Positions 18,076 to 26,319 of a stretch of 64,000 nt of DNA are shown piece after piece (the first letter of the stretch is position 1; each line of letters begins with the position of its first letter). A program made the position numbers and the translations under genes. This stretch comes from Bacteroidales bacterium (GTDB taxonomy: Bacteria > Bacteroidota > Bacteroidia > Bacteroidales > UBA932): NCBI GenBank assembly GCA_017634595.1, contig JAGBNC010000015.1:1-64000 (forward strand), written 5' to 3'. The notes beneath the pieces are model-generated. The model saw only the letters and a program-made list of their open reading frames with translations, was not told the origin of the DNA and did no database searches.

Positions 18076-18127
18076 TCAACTTTATCGTTGAATATTTTGG
18101 GAATGTAGATATTTTTCGGTACTTTTG
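18076..18127 (+). promoter_or_regulatory. promoter and possible operator of the toxin-antitoxin pair
   Basis: TTTG (18096-18099), a 20-base spacer and TACTTTTG (18120-18127) form a full Bacteroidota promoter, 11 bases before the ATG. Just upstream, TCAAC-TTTATC-GTTGA (18076-18091) is an inverted repeat that could be the antitoxin's operator. Confidence 0.6.
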
Positions 18128-18138
18128 CTGGTGTAAAT

Positions 18139-18513
18139 ATGGAGGGTTTGGAGATGGTAGATGCTATAGCAGTAAAAGAGTTCCTGAACCAGTTTAATAT
18201 TAAAGCTGAGGTGTTCGGAATCCGTTTCAGGAATGACCGCGAAAAGAATAAAGAGGCGCTGTTGCTGTTGGATATTACCCCTTTGCAACGTGAATTGATT
18301 GTAAAAAATCTTCAAGTGCAAGATTACGTGGAAGGCCCTGTCATCGACGTATTGAACAAAGAAGGGGAAATGTGGGTGTTCGGCAAGGATGTAAAAGGAA
18401 GGGAAGTCTATATCAAGATAACTCTTGGATATGATAATGGACAGACAATTTGTATTTCATTCCATATTGCAGAGTATCCTTTGATGTATCCTTTCAAACA
18501 TGTAGAGCAATGA
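18139..18513 (+). CDS. putative type II toxin, MqsR-like mRNA interferase
   Basis: The 124-residue product ends with a VYIKITLG...CISFH.AEYP arrangement that resembles the terminal strands of MqsR/RelE-fold toxins, and the middle has MWVFGKDVKGREVY. Toxin identity is inferred mainly from the pairing: its stop overlaps the start of an MqsA-type/Panacea antitoxin by ATGA, and both sit behind one promoter. If it is an MqsR-like RNase it would cleave mRNA. The AT-rich composition contrasts with the GC-rich genes to the left, suggesting transfer. Confidence 0.65.
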   Translation: MEGLEMVDAIAVKEFLNQFNIKAEVFGIRFRNDREKNKEALLLLDITPLQRELIVKNLQVQDYVEGPVIDVLNKEGEMWVFGKDVKGREVYIKITLGYDNGQTICISFHIAEYPLMYPFKHVEQ

Positions 18514-19505
18514 ATACACTGATGAATTCTGCTGGTAAGCCGATGCGGTTGGTATATACTCCAGATGTGGTAACATATCGAGGAGAGAAGTTCAATTGCA
18601 TACATCTGACTTATCATGACGATGATAGTGGAGAGGAGTTTACTACGACAGAAAGCGATACGGTGTGGTTTAATCAAGTGACCAATCAGTACCGTGAACG
18701 TCATGGTATTCCTTTTACGGACGAGATCGTAGCTTTGCGTGAGAAATATGGTGTCAGTGCTGCAAAAATGTCGTTGATTCTTGGGTTTGGAGCCAATCAG
18801 TATCGTCTATATGAAGATGGAGAGGTCCCGAGCGAGAGCAATGGAAAGATGATCAGGGGGGCAATGAATCCGCGAGTTTTCCTTGATTTGGTCAGGAGTA
18901 CCCGTAACCAATTGTCTGAACGTGATTACGAAAAGATTACCGCCAACGTCGAGAGAGTAATCTCCGATTCTTTGGACTGGAAGAATGATCTTTGGACTGC
19001 CAGTCTGCTGTTTCGCAGCGGCCGTGGATTGCAAAACGGCTTTGCGCCTCAGTCCACTGTTCGTTTGAAGAACTTGCTGTTGTATGTTTTGGACAAAATG
19101 GGCGAAGTGTTTCAGACGAAAATGAATAAGGTGCTGTTCTACATCGACTTCCTCTCTTATCGCGAGCGTGGTATGGCAATCTCCGGCTTGGCATATAACG
19201 CCATTGATTTTGGACCTGTACCTCAGCGATGGGATAGGGTTTACAGTGCATTCGATGAGGTGATTCCTCAACCAAGAATGGTGTTTGGCCAAGAAAGCAT
19301 AGTGCTTACTACTGCCTGTAAGGCTGATATGTCCAGCTTTACTGAGAAGGAGCTTGAATTGATAGATTTTGTTTGTGCGAAGATGAAAAATCTGTCTGCA
19401 CACGATATCTCCGAGTTGAGCCATAATGAGCCTGCATGGAAGAATCACCTGCACCAAAGTGAAACGATTCCATACTCTGAGGCTTTTGGTTTGTTGGGGG
19501 TGTGA
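18510..19505 (+). CDS. Panacea-domain (DUF4065/SocA-like) antitoxin with MqsA-type HTH
   Basis: The 331-residue product has three parts: an N-terminal segment like the MqsA/YgiT N terminus but without its CxxC zinc ligands (GEEFTTTESD), an HTH at ~72-110 (VALREKYGVSAAKMSLILGFGANQYRLYEDGEVP), and a C-terminal Panacea/SocA domain from ~190 (NKVLFYIDFLSYRERGMAISGLAYNAIDFGPVP). Panacea domains neutralise diverse toxins by direct binding, and the HTH should autoregulate the operon. The start at 18510 overlaps the toxin stop. Confidence 0.85.
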   Translation: MNTLMNSAGKPMRLVYTPDVVTYRGEKFNCIHLTYHDDDSGEEFTTTESDTVWFNQVTNQYRERHGIPFTDEIVALREKYGVSAAKMSLILGFGANQYRLYEDGEVPSESNGKMIRGAMNPRVFLDLVRSTRNQLSERDYEKITANVERVISDSLDWKNDLWTASLLFRSGRGLQNGFAPQSTVRLKNLLLYVLDKMGEVFQTKMNKVLFYIDFLSYRERGMAISGLAYNAIDFGPVPQRWDRVYSAFDEVIPQPRMVFGQESIVLTTACKADMSSFTEKELELIDFVCAKMKNLSAHDISELSHNEPAWKNHLHQSETIPYSEAFGLLGV

Positions 19506-19527
19506 GTTTTATGTTTTGGATGATGAA

Positions 19528-19920
19528 ATGATGACCTATCAACAAAAATATATAGCCAATTGGCACGATAGCTTTGTGAGTTACGTCGGTAGTTTGCTCG
19601 GAGTGATTGCCGGGCTGGAGGTCAGACCAGAGGCGACTCACGATGATAAGGCAGCGCTGGAGGATATCAAGATGATGCTGGCAGGCGGGGATGCTGAAGA
19701 TGTGGAACGGGATTTGGCTGCTGGTATTGTAAAGAAGAGTACGCTGGATAAAATAGAGAAGATAAATGGGGATATGGTCAATGCATGCCTGACGCATATC
19801 CCGATTAATCCTTTTGTGCGGGAGTTTTGGAAACAGATGGCACATATTCATAATGCCAAGAATAAGCGTGCGGAGGAGATGAGGTTGCAAGCTTTGCAGA
19901 TTCCGATAGTAGAGAATTAG
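19528..19920 (+). CDS. uncharacterised 130-residue protein beside the TA pair
   Basis: Starts with MMTYQQKYIANWHDSFVSYVGSLLGV and is mostly predicted helix, with acidic stretches (GGDAEDVERDLA) and a basic end. I recognise no domain. The ATG at 19528 (or 19531) is 22 bases after the antitoxin stop; an in-frame codon further left would overlap the antitoxin and is not favoured. It may be a third member of the TA operon or a short defence-type gene. Confidence 0.6.
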   Translation: MMTYQQKYIANWHDSFVSYVGSLLGVIAGLEVRPEATHDDKAALEDIKMMLAGGDAEDVERDLAAGIVKKSTLDKIEKINGDMVNACLTHIPINPFVREFWKQMAHIHNAKNKRAEEMRLQALQIPIVEN

Positions 19921-19954
19921 GAATAGGATCGAACACGAACACAAGTTTAACATC

Positions 19955-20719
19955 ATGAACGCATCTTTGGACAATCGATGGTTCACTTTGGATTCGAATA
20001 ATATCAAGGTGACAAAGGTAGGGGAAGATAAAGCATTATTCCGGATAGTCCCCTTTGATATCCTTCTCCAAATGCTTAGTGAAAAGACAATTACGCTTGT
20101 TAATACCTACAGATGGGATGATGTTTATGAAAACTTCATCATGAAATATGATTTCGTTGAACATGGGAAGAGAATACCAGTGCATTTGATGGAGGAGAAG
20201 TTTTATGGGCTATGTTGGTCAAGTAAAATGAACTCGGATGCGTTGTGGCGTATTTATTCTTCGGATAAGAAGAGTGTTCGTATCAAAACAACTGTTGGGA
20301 AGATATTTCGCTCAATTCCAAAAGAATCAGGAGACGGAGTGTATCTGTTTGGTAAAGTCGATTATTATTCTCAGACGAAGATTGAAAATGATTTGAAAAG
20401 CGTAAAGACATTGACTAGAGATCAATTAGCGAGCTTGTTGTTGCAATCTTTTTTCGTCAAAAGGAAAAGTTTTAGTCATGAGTCTGAGTACCGGCTTATA
20501 TATATGTCGGACAATCTTCATGGTGAGATTAATGGTATTAAGCAACTTCCCATAGATCCACTATCTTTCATTGAGAATATCTACTTTGATCCAAGAGTGG
20601 ATGATTCTTATGTCAGAAGATGTACAAAAGTGATAGTAGATTGCTTTGGCTATCCTAAGAAGAAGGTACATAAATCGTCGCTTTATTCTTTCAGGCCGCA
20701 GATATTCGAACTGGAGTAA
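19955..20719 (+). CDS. DUF2971-domain protein
   Basis: The 254-residue product matches the DUF2971 pattern: LFRIVPFDILLQML near the start, then W-R-WDDVYENF, YGLCWSS..DALWRIYS..KSVRIKTT, and FVKRKSFSHESEYRLIY. The family has no fixed biochemical role but is common in accessory and defence islands. It is AT-rich like the TA genes before it and 34 bases downstream of the previous stop. Confidence 0.75.
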   Translation: MNASLDNRWFTLDSNNIKVTKVGEDKALFRIVPFDILLQMLSEKTITLVNTYRWDDVYENFIMKYDFVEHGKRIPVHLMEEKFYGLCWSSKMNSDALWRIYSSDKKSVRIKTTVGKIFRSIPKESGDGVYLFGKVDYYSQTKIENDLKSVKTLTRDQLASLLLQSFFVKRKSFSHESEYRLIYMSDNLHGEINGIKQLPIDPLSFIENIYFDPRVDDSYVRRCTKVIVDCFGYPKKKVHKSSLYSFRPQIFELE

Positions 20720-20904
20720 CTATTGGTGTGCATTACCCCTCGATTGTTCGAAATGACGGAGCAAGGAGTGTTCTCCGCTATATGATTGAAAGGGCAACTG
20801 GCTGATAAATGTCGGAACTCGTCTTGCGACAATCAAGAAGTGCCAACTTGTGAAAAAAAACAGTGATCACCCTGCCGATGTTATTCCACTATAGAACAAC
20901 GGAA

Positions 20905-21073
20905 GGGGTTGCTTCGACCAAGTCATCCTGGAGAACGTCCCCGGCAACCAGCTCCTGCCTCATTGGATCCACGTCAGCTGGAAGCGCCTCGGGCCAACCG
21001 CCGGGAGATACGCAAGAAGGTCATCGGTAGCAACAGCTACCCTATGCTGACGCGAAAGGAGGTGGGACTATGA
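20905..21073 (+). pseudogene. C-terminal remnant of a phage-type endolysin (M15-like peptidase)
   Basis: One frame reads FDQVILENVPGNQLLPHW then IHVSWKRLG. After a frameshift near 21000 the next frame gives NRREIRKKVIGSNSYPMLTR up to a stop that overlaps the following ATG. This matches the end of Peptidase_M15-type endolysins. The N-terminal two thirds are absent: a stop lies just upstream and 20720-20904 holds no recognisable gene. The position immediately before spanin-like genes supports a decayed lysis cassette. Confidence 0.6.
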
Positions 21074-21390
21074 CACTAGACTGGAAAAGTATCATCCTCG
21101 CTGTGCTGACGCTCCTTGGCGGATGCGGATGGTTGATAGACCGGAAGAAGCACCGGCAGGAGGTGGAGAGCCTGAAGGCGGACAATCGCCAGAAGGAGAT
21201 GAACCTGAGTAAGGATTATGTGACCGAGTGGCGCACCTACATCGCTGATCCCTTGCAGCGGGAGGTGAACGAACTGCGGCAGGAAGTGGCCGGGCTGCGG
21301 TATGCGATACAGCGCATCAGCGACTGTCCTCATCGCTCTGACTGTCCTGTGCTTGACCAGCTGCAGCGTCAGCCGCAGGGCGAGCAGTAG
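21070..21390 (+). CDS. inner-membrane spanin-like (Rz-like) protein
   Basis: The 106-residue product has one N-terminal membrane segment (~6-23, WKSIILAVLTLLGGCGWLI), then basic residues and a heptad-rich coiled coil (~28-85), ending in DCPHRSDCPVL. This is the layout of a phage i-spanin, which spans the periplasm to meet an outer-membrane spanin during lysis. The start overlaps the endolysin remnant by ATGA, and the next gene begins inside this one in another frame, as in Rz/Rz1 pairs. Confidence 0.65.
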   Translation: MTLDWKSIILAVLTLLGGCGWLIDRKKHRQEVESLKADNRQKEMNLSKDYVTEWRTYIADPLQREVNELRQEVAGLRYAIQRISDCPHRSDCPVLDQLQRQPQGEQ

Positions 21391-21709
21391 CGAGCGGCTG
21401 CTCCGCACGGAGACAACGACAAGGGATACGGTCTGGCAGCAAGTGGTGGTGGCCGTCCACGACACCCTTCGCGAAGTGACCACTATCACCCTCCAGCAGA
21501 TCGACCAGGGCGACACCCTCAAACTGCTGCAGGTCACAGACCGCACACGCGCCTCCTGCAGCGAAGGCCTGAAAGAGAAAAAGGAACGAACGGAAGTAAG
21601 GGTTGATACCGTGTATGTGGAGAAACAGTCCGAGAACACCGTGGCCGTTGCAGGCCCGGGAGTGGCGATAGACAAAGACGGAACATTAACCGTGAACCGT
21701 TATCCTTAA
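21302..21709 (+). CDS. outer-membrane spanin-like (Rz1-like) lipoprotein
   Basis: The 135-residue product starts 89 bases before the i-spanin-like gene ends. It has a signal peptide and lipobox LTSC (Cys21), then a charged stretch with periodic hydrophobics (DTLREVTTITLQQIDQ) and a second heptad-like part. A lipoprotein nested out of frame in a coiled-coil membrane gene is the hallmark of phage o-spanins. No other phage genes are nearby, so it is likely a relic or a domesticated cassette. Confidence 0.65.
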   Translation: MRYSASATVLIALTVLCLTSCSVSRRASSSERLLRTETTTRDTVWQQVVVAVHDTLREVTTITLQQIDQGDTLKLLQVTDRTRASCSEGLKEKKERTEVRVDTVYVEKQSENTVAVAGPGVAIDKDGTLTVNRYP

Positions 21710-21773
21710 CCTTTTTTGCCATACTATGTGCAGTAATTGTATTAACTTTAACAATTAAACTCATTCCGCGGAG

Positions 21774-21794
21774 AGCCTCTTCTTAGGAGAGGCT
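21774..21794 (+). terminator. hairpin before the polysaccharide locus
   Basis: AGCCTCT/AGAGGCT, a perfect 7-base-pair stem with a 7-base loop, between the spanin gene and the first capsule gene. There is no T tail, so it may be a terminator aided by other factors or a leader structure. Confidence 0.35.
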
Positions 21795-21837
21795 TCCCGC
21801 TTTGGGGTATAAAAGAAGAAATAAACAAAACCAAGAT

Positions 21838-23055
21838 ATGTTCAACTTAGATAAATTCATCTCCGAGAGCGTGACGTTTCGTCCCGTGAGTATGTTCGCG
21901 GCCGATATAGAGGCAAACAAAGAGCAGCTCACAAAGGAGATCAAAGGGAAGAAAGTCTGTGTCATCGGCGGTGCTGGCAGTATCGGTTCCAGCTTCATCA
22001 AGGCGGTGCTCCGCTTTGAACCGAAATCCGTTGTGGTCGTTGACCTCAACGAGAACGGACTGGCGGAACTGGTGCGCGACGTGCGCTCCACCGAAGGCCC
22101 CTACGTGCCCGACGAGTTCCGCTGCTATACGCTCAACTTTGCCGACCCCATCTTCGAGCGCATCTTCCGCGAGGAGAAAGGCTTCGACATCGTGGCCAAC
22201 TTCTCTGCCCACAAGCACGTGCGCAGCGAGAAAGACCGCTACAGCGTGCAGGCACTCATCGAGAACAACGACATCAAGGCCAAGAAGTTGATGGACCTGC
22301 TGACTGTTTATCCTCCCAAGCACTTTTTCTGCGTCTCCACAGACAAGGCCGCCAACCCCGTGAACATCATGGGCGCCAGCAAGCGCATCATGGAAGACCT
22401 GGTGATGGCCTACAACCAGCATTTCAAGGTAACCACGGCCCGCTTTGCCAATGTGGCCTTCAGCAACGGCTCGTTGCCCGACGGCTGGATCCACCGTTTA
22501 CAGAAGCGCCAGCCCCTCGCAGCACCCAGCGACGTCAAACGCTACTTCGTCAGCCCCGAAGAAAGCGGCCAGATCTGTATGCTCGCCTGCATTCTCGGCC
22601 GTCCCGGCGAAGTGTTCTTCCCCAAACTGGGCGAAGACCAGATGCTCACCTTCAGCAGCATATGCGACCGTTTCATCGATGCCAATGGCCTGCAGAAAGA
22701 CCCTTGTGCCACCGACGCCGAAGCACGCCACAAGGCCTCACAACTCACTGATAGCGAAAACGGCAAACAGAAGTACCCTACGGTGTATTTCACCTCTGAC
22801 ACCACCGGCGAGAAAGCTTACGAAGAATTCTACGTCCCCGGTGAGAAAGTCGATATGCAACGCTTCCAGGCTCTCGGCGTCGTTGAACAGACCACCCGCC
22901 ACAAGATGAGCGAGGTCAATGCCTTCTTCGATCGTCTCGAAGCCATCTTCCACCGTGATGACTTCACCAAGGCCCAGGTCGTGGAAGCTATCAAGGAGTT
23001 CATCCCGAACTTTGAGCACGAGGAGAAGGGCAAGAACTTGGATCAGAAAATGTAA
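21838..23055 (+). CDS. NDP-sugar 4,6-dehydratase (CapD/PglF-type SDR)
   Basis: The 405-residue product is an extended SDR of the UDP-GlcNAc 4,6-dehydratase type. NAD motif GGAGSIG (44-50), SAHKHVRSEKD, and CVSTDKAANPVNIMGASK with catalytic D169/K170. Met178 replaces the usual SDR Tyr, as in WbpM and PglF. It should make a 4-keto-6-deoxy sugar for amination by the next gene. The ATG at 21838 is preferred to the in-frame codon at 21802 because MFNLDKFI starts the recognisable fold. First gene of the polysaccharide locus. Confidence 0.86.
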   Translation: MFNLDKFISESVTFRPVSMFAADIEANKEQLTKEIKGKKVCVIGGAGSIGSSFIKAVLRFEPKSVVVVDLNENGLAELVRDVRSTEGPYVPDEFRCYTLNFADPIFERIFREEKGFDIVANFSAHKHVRSEKDRYSVQALIENNDIKAKKLMDLLTVYPPKHFFCVSTDKAANPVNIMGASKRIMEDLVMAYNQHFKVTTARFANVAFSNGSLPDGWIHRLQKRQPLAAPSDVKRYFVSPEESGQICMLACILGRPGEVFFPKLGEDQMLTFSSICDRFIDANGLQKDPCATDAEARHKASQLTDSENGKQKYPTVYFTSDTTGEKAYEEFYVPGEKVDMQRFQALGVVEQTTRHKMSEVNAFFDRLEAIFHRDDFTKAQVVEAIKEFIPNFEHEEKGKNLDQKM

Positions 23056-23068
23056 AATAATAACATAT

Positions 23069-24208
23069 ATGGCTTACAAAATTCCTCTTTTTAATCTGAA
23101 CTTCGACGAGCGCGAGGCTCAGGCAGCGTATGATACCATCAAGTCGGGCTGGATTAGCACCGGTCCGAAGAATGCGGAGCTGGAGCAGATGTTTATTGAT
23201 ATGTGGGGCGTGAAGTATGCAGTGAGTATGGCGAACTGCACCGACTCACTTCACGTTGCGTGTATTGTGTGTGGCTTCGGTCCAGGCGATGAAGTAATCT
23301 GTCCCTCGCTGACCTTTGCAGCTTCATGTAATTGCATCCGCTATGTTGGTGCTACGCCCGTCTTTGCAGACATTATTGGCCCCGACCATATCAATATTGA
23401 TCCGGCTGACATTGAACGAAAAATTACGCCAAAAACCAAGGGAATCGTTGTGGTACACATGGCTGGTTTCCCTGCCAAAATGGACGAGATTATGGCGATT
23501 GCTCGAAAGCATGACCTCAAGGTGATTGAGGATGCTTGCCACGGCCCGTTGTCGGAGTACAAGGGCAAGAAGCTCGGAACCATCGGCGACTGCGCCTCGT
23601 TCAGTTTCTTCTCCAACAAGAATATCTCCACCGGCGAAGGCGGTATGTTCATCACCGATAACGAGGAGATGGCTGCCAAGGCCCGTCTCATCCGCAGCCA
23701 CGGTATGAGCACGATGAGCTACCAGCGTGCCAGCGGTCACGCCACCGAGTACGACATCACCTGCCTGGGTTACAACTTCCGAATGGACGACATCCGTGCG
23801 GCCATCGCTATTGAGCAGCTAAAGAAACTCCCCGGCGACCTGGAGACCCGCATCAAGGTGCGCAAGCAGTATGTGGACCGCCTGAGCAAGATTGAAGGCG
23901 TGGTGGTTCCCTTTGCCGTCAACACCGAGTTCGTGAGCAACTACATCCTGCCCACCGTCCTGCTGAACAGCACAAAGGAGCGTCGCAACAAGATCCGTGA
24001 GTACATACACGCTGCCGGCATCCAGACCAGCGTCCACTATCCCGCAGCCCACAAGTTCTCAACCTTCGCAGAACTCGGAGCCGTGCTGCCCCAGACCGAA
24101 TATGTGACCGACAACGAGATTACCCTCCCGATGTACGCAGCCCTCACCGAAGAACAGGTTAACTTCATCTGCGATACCTACGAAAAAGCCATCAAGGAGA
24201 TTAAGTAA
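23069..24208 (+). CDS. DegT/DnrJ/EryC1-family aminotransferase
   Basis: A PLP enzyme that aminates keto-sugars or related carbonyl compounds. 379 residues; GWISTGP, CTDSLHVA, VIEDACHGP and the PLP lysine K184 in FFSNKNISTGEGG are all in place. The obvious substrate is the 4-keto sugar from the upstream dehydratase (as in LegC/PseC/PglE). However, the enzymes that follow are not sugar enzymes, so it may instead aminate a product of that module. The start is 13 bases after the dehydratase stop. Confidence 0.9.
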   Translation: MAYKIPLFNLNFDEREAQAAYDTIKSGWISTGPKNAELEQMFIDMWGVKYAVSMANCTDSLHVACIVCGFGPGDEVICPSLTFAASCNCIRYVGATPVFADIIGPDHINIDPADIERKITPKTKGIVVVHMAGFPAKMDEIMAIARKHDLKVIEDACHGPLSEYKGKKLGTIGDCASFSFFSNKNISTGEGGMFITDNEEMAAKARLIRSHGMSTMSYQRASGHATEYDITCLGYNFRMDDIRAAIAIEQLKKLPGDLETRIKVRKQYVDRLSKIEGVVVPFAVNTEFVSNYILPTVLLNSTKERRNKIREYIHAAGIQTSVHYPAAHKFSTFAELGAVLPQTEYVTDNEITLPMYAALTEEQVNFICDTYEKAIKEIK

Positions 24209-25402
24209 ATGTATCAGGACAAGAAAGTTGTTCTCATCTTTGGCGTTGGTCCGCTCCAGCAGTCGATTATCAAACGTGCCAAGAAGATGGGGCTATATAC
24301 CGTGGGCATTGACCCTTGTGAGAATGCCACTTGCAGGGGCGATGTCGATGCCTTTGAAGTGGTTGGTGGCCAGGATTACGAGGACACTTGTGTCGTGGTG
24401 GAGAAGTATGGCATTGATGCCATCGTCACAGCCGCTACCGACAAGCCCCTTGTGATGATGGCCCGTATTGCAAAGAAATACGGCTTCCCGTTCTACTCTG
24501 TAGAGACCGCCCAGTGGAGTACCGACAAGTTCCAGATGAAACAGCGGTTCGAACTCGGTGATGTCCCGCACGCCAGAGGCCGTTTGGTTAAAAGTGTGGA
24601 GGAGACCGCAGATATGGTGTATCCCGTCATCGTGAAGCCTCGCGACAACTCAGGCAGCCGTGGTGTGAAACTTTGCCGCACCAAGGAGGAGCTGGAGCAG
24701 TCAATGGCTGAGGCCCTGGAGTATTCTAAGCTGGATTCTGTGCTGGTTGAGGAGTTTATCGAAGGTCCGGAATACAGCATCGAAGGACTGCACTACGATG
24801 GCAAGAGCGAGGTGATTCAGTTCACCGAGAAGAAGACCACCGAGTTCCCTTACAATGTGGAGTTAGGTCATATACAGCCGGCCCATATCAGTGAGGAGAA
24901 TAAACAGAAGATTCGTGAGATTGTAACGAAGATTGGCAAGGCATTGAAGTTCGAGAATTGTCCTTCTCATACTGAGTTGAAGATTAATGAACGGGGAATC
25001 TTTGTGATTGAGACTAGCCCGAGGCTGGGTGGAGACTATATTACCAGTACGCTCACTCCGCTTTCTACAGGCATCAATATGGAGGACCAGTTGCTGCATA
25101 TCGCTCTCGGTGAGGACGTTGATACACAAACCGGACGAGAAGAAAAAGCCTCTGGCGTATGCTTCATGAATCTTCCTTGCGGTACGGTGACTGCTATTGA
25201 TTCTGCTATTAATGAAGTTAGTTCTTGGCCAAATGTCTATAGCTTTGCTACTTCGCTGAAGGTTGGTGATGAGATACATCCGATTACGAGTAGTTTGAAT
25301 CGCTATGGGCAGTTTATTGTGAAGGGGACCGATAGAAAGGAAGTTGACAAGATGATAACTGAATACGAAAATAGAATCAATACATTTATTCGCGTAGGTT
25401 AA
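24209..25402 (+). CDS. ATP-grasp ligase 1
   Basis: A 397-residue ATP-grasp enzyme of the carbamoyl-phosphate-synthase/PurK-like type: Rossmann-like start VVLIFGVGPLQQSIIKRAKKMG, then the ATP-binding PVIVKPRDNSGSRGVKL, VLVEEFIEGPEYSIEG, and the metal site FVIETSPRLGGDYI. Such enzymes join a carboxylate to an amine or other nucleophile through an acyl phosphate. It begins directly after the aminotransferase stop, so it may ligate the amine made there. Substrates unknown. Confidence 0.85.
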   Translation: MYQDKKVVLIFGVGPLQQSIIKRAKKMGLYTVGIDPCENATCRGDVDAFEVVGGQDYEDTCVVVEKYGIDAIVTAATDKPLVMMARIAKKYGFPFYSVETAQWSTDKFQMKQRFELGDVPHARGRLVKSVEETADMVYPVIVKPRDNSGSRGVKLCRTKEELEQSMAEALEYSKLDSVLVEEFIEGPEYSIEGLHYDGKSEVIQFTEKKTTEFPYNVELGHIQPAHISEENKQKIREIVTKIGKALKFENCPSHTELKINERGIFVIETSPRLGGDYITSTLTPLSTGINMEDQLLHIALGEDVDTQTGREEKASGVCFMNLPCGTVTAIDSAINEVSSWPNVYSFATSLKVGDEIHPITSSLNRYGQFIVKGTDRKEVDKMITEYENRINTFIRVG

Positions 25403-25422
25403 AGAATTTAAAATCAATAGAT

Positions 25423-26319
25423 ATGAACTTCTACACAATGAAAGAAACCCGTGCTTTCCTGGAGAGCATTGGTATGCCGGGCGGTGACCTCTACGACCTG
25501 CCCACTTCTGAAAAGCGTTTTGAGGATGGCGGTCAGTACCGCTTCGAAGTGCCTGGCATTCAGGGACCCGCTCCGATGAAAGCCCTCTTGGAGGCATTGA
25601 ATGAGTTTGGCATTCAGATCCACCGTGTGACCCAGACCAAGGGCATTATGTTCCTCACGGACGACGAGATCAAGAAGATGGTGGAGTATGCCGAAAAATG
25701 GAAGGTGCAGCTGGTCCTGGCCTGCGGCCCCCGAGCTACCACCGACACCTCCGCATCGGTAAAGACCGAGGAAGGTCAGCGTATGGGCTACCGCCTTCGC
25801 GGTCAGGAGCAGATTGTCCGGGGTATCGAGGAAATCAAACGTGCCGCTGCCTTTGGAGTTCGTGGATTCCTGATTTATGACGAGGGTCTTCTCTGGGCAT
25901 TGAATGAAGCCCGTAAGGCCGGTTACATTCCTGCTGACTGCCACTTCAAGGTGAGTGCCCACAGCGGTCATGGCAATCCTTGCTCAGCTCACGTCCTCGA
26001 GGCATTAGGTGCGAACAGTATCAACCCTGTCCGTGATATCCAGATTCAGATGCTGGCTGCGATGCGTGCGGCCATCGATGTGCCCATCGACTTGCACACC
26101 GAGAATCCGAAGTCTTCCGGTGGCTTCATCCGTCACTACGAGGTGCCTGACTTTATCCGTGTGGCCGCCCCTGTGTATCTGAAGACCGGAGGCAGCGTAG
26201 CCGCCAACCACAGCTACGACACCACCGAGAAGGAAGCCCGCCAGAGGGCAAAGCAAGTTTGCCTTGTTAAGAGAGTGATTGATACCTATTATCCCGAAGC
26301 TATTGTTTCACCGAAGTAA
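25423..26319 (+). CDS. U32-peptidase-like TIM-barrel protein
   Basis: The 298-residue product looks like the U32 peptidase/collagenase-like family: GIQIHRVTQTKGIMFLTDDEI, VRGFLIYDEGLLW, HFKVSAHSGHGNPCSAHVLEALGANSINP, DVPIDLHTENP. U32-fold proteins include hydroxylases acting on aromatic or tRNA substrates as well as peptidases. The SAHSGHGNPCS segment could hold catalytic His and Cys. The function here is unknown; embedded in a biosynthetic module, a small-molecule role is more likely than proteolysis. Confidence 0.7.
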   Translation: MNFYTMKETRAFLESIGMPGGDLYDLPTSEKRFEDGGQYRFEVPGIQGPAPMKALLEALNEFGIQIHRVTQTKGIMFLTDDEIKKMVEYAEKWKVQLVLACGPRATTDTSASVKTEEGQRMGYRLRGQEQIVRGIEEIKRAAAFGVRGFLIYDEGLLWALNEARKAGYIPADCHFKVSAHSGHGNPCSAHVLEALGANSINPVRDIQIQMLAAMRAAIDVPIDLHTENPKSSGGFIRHYEVPDFIRVAAPVYLKTGGSVAANHSYDTTEKEARQRAKQVCLVKRVIDTYYPEAIVSPK

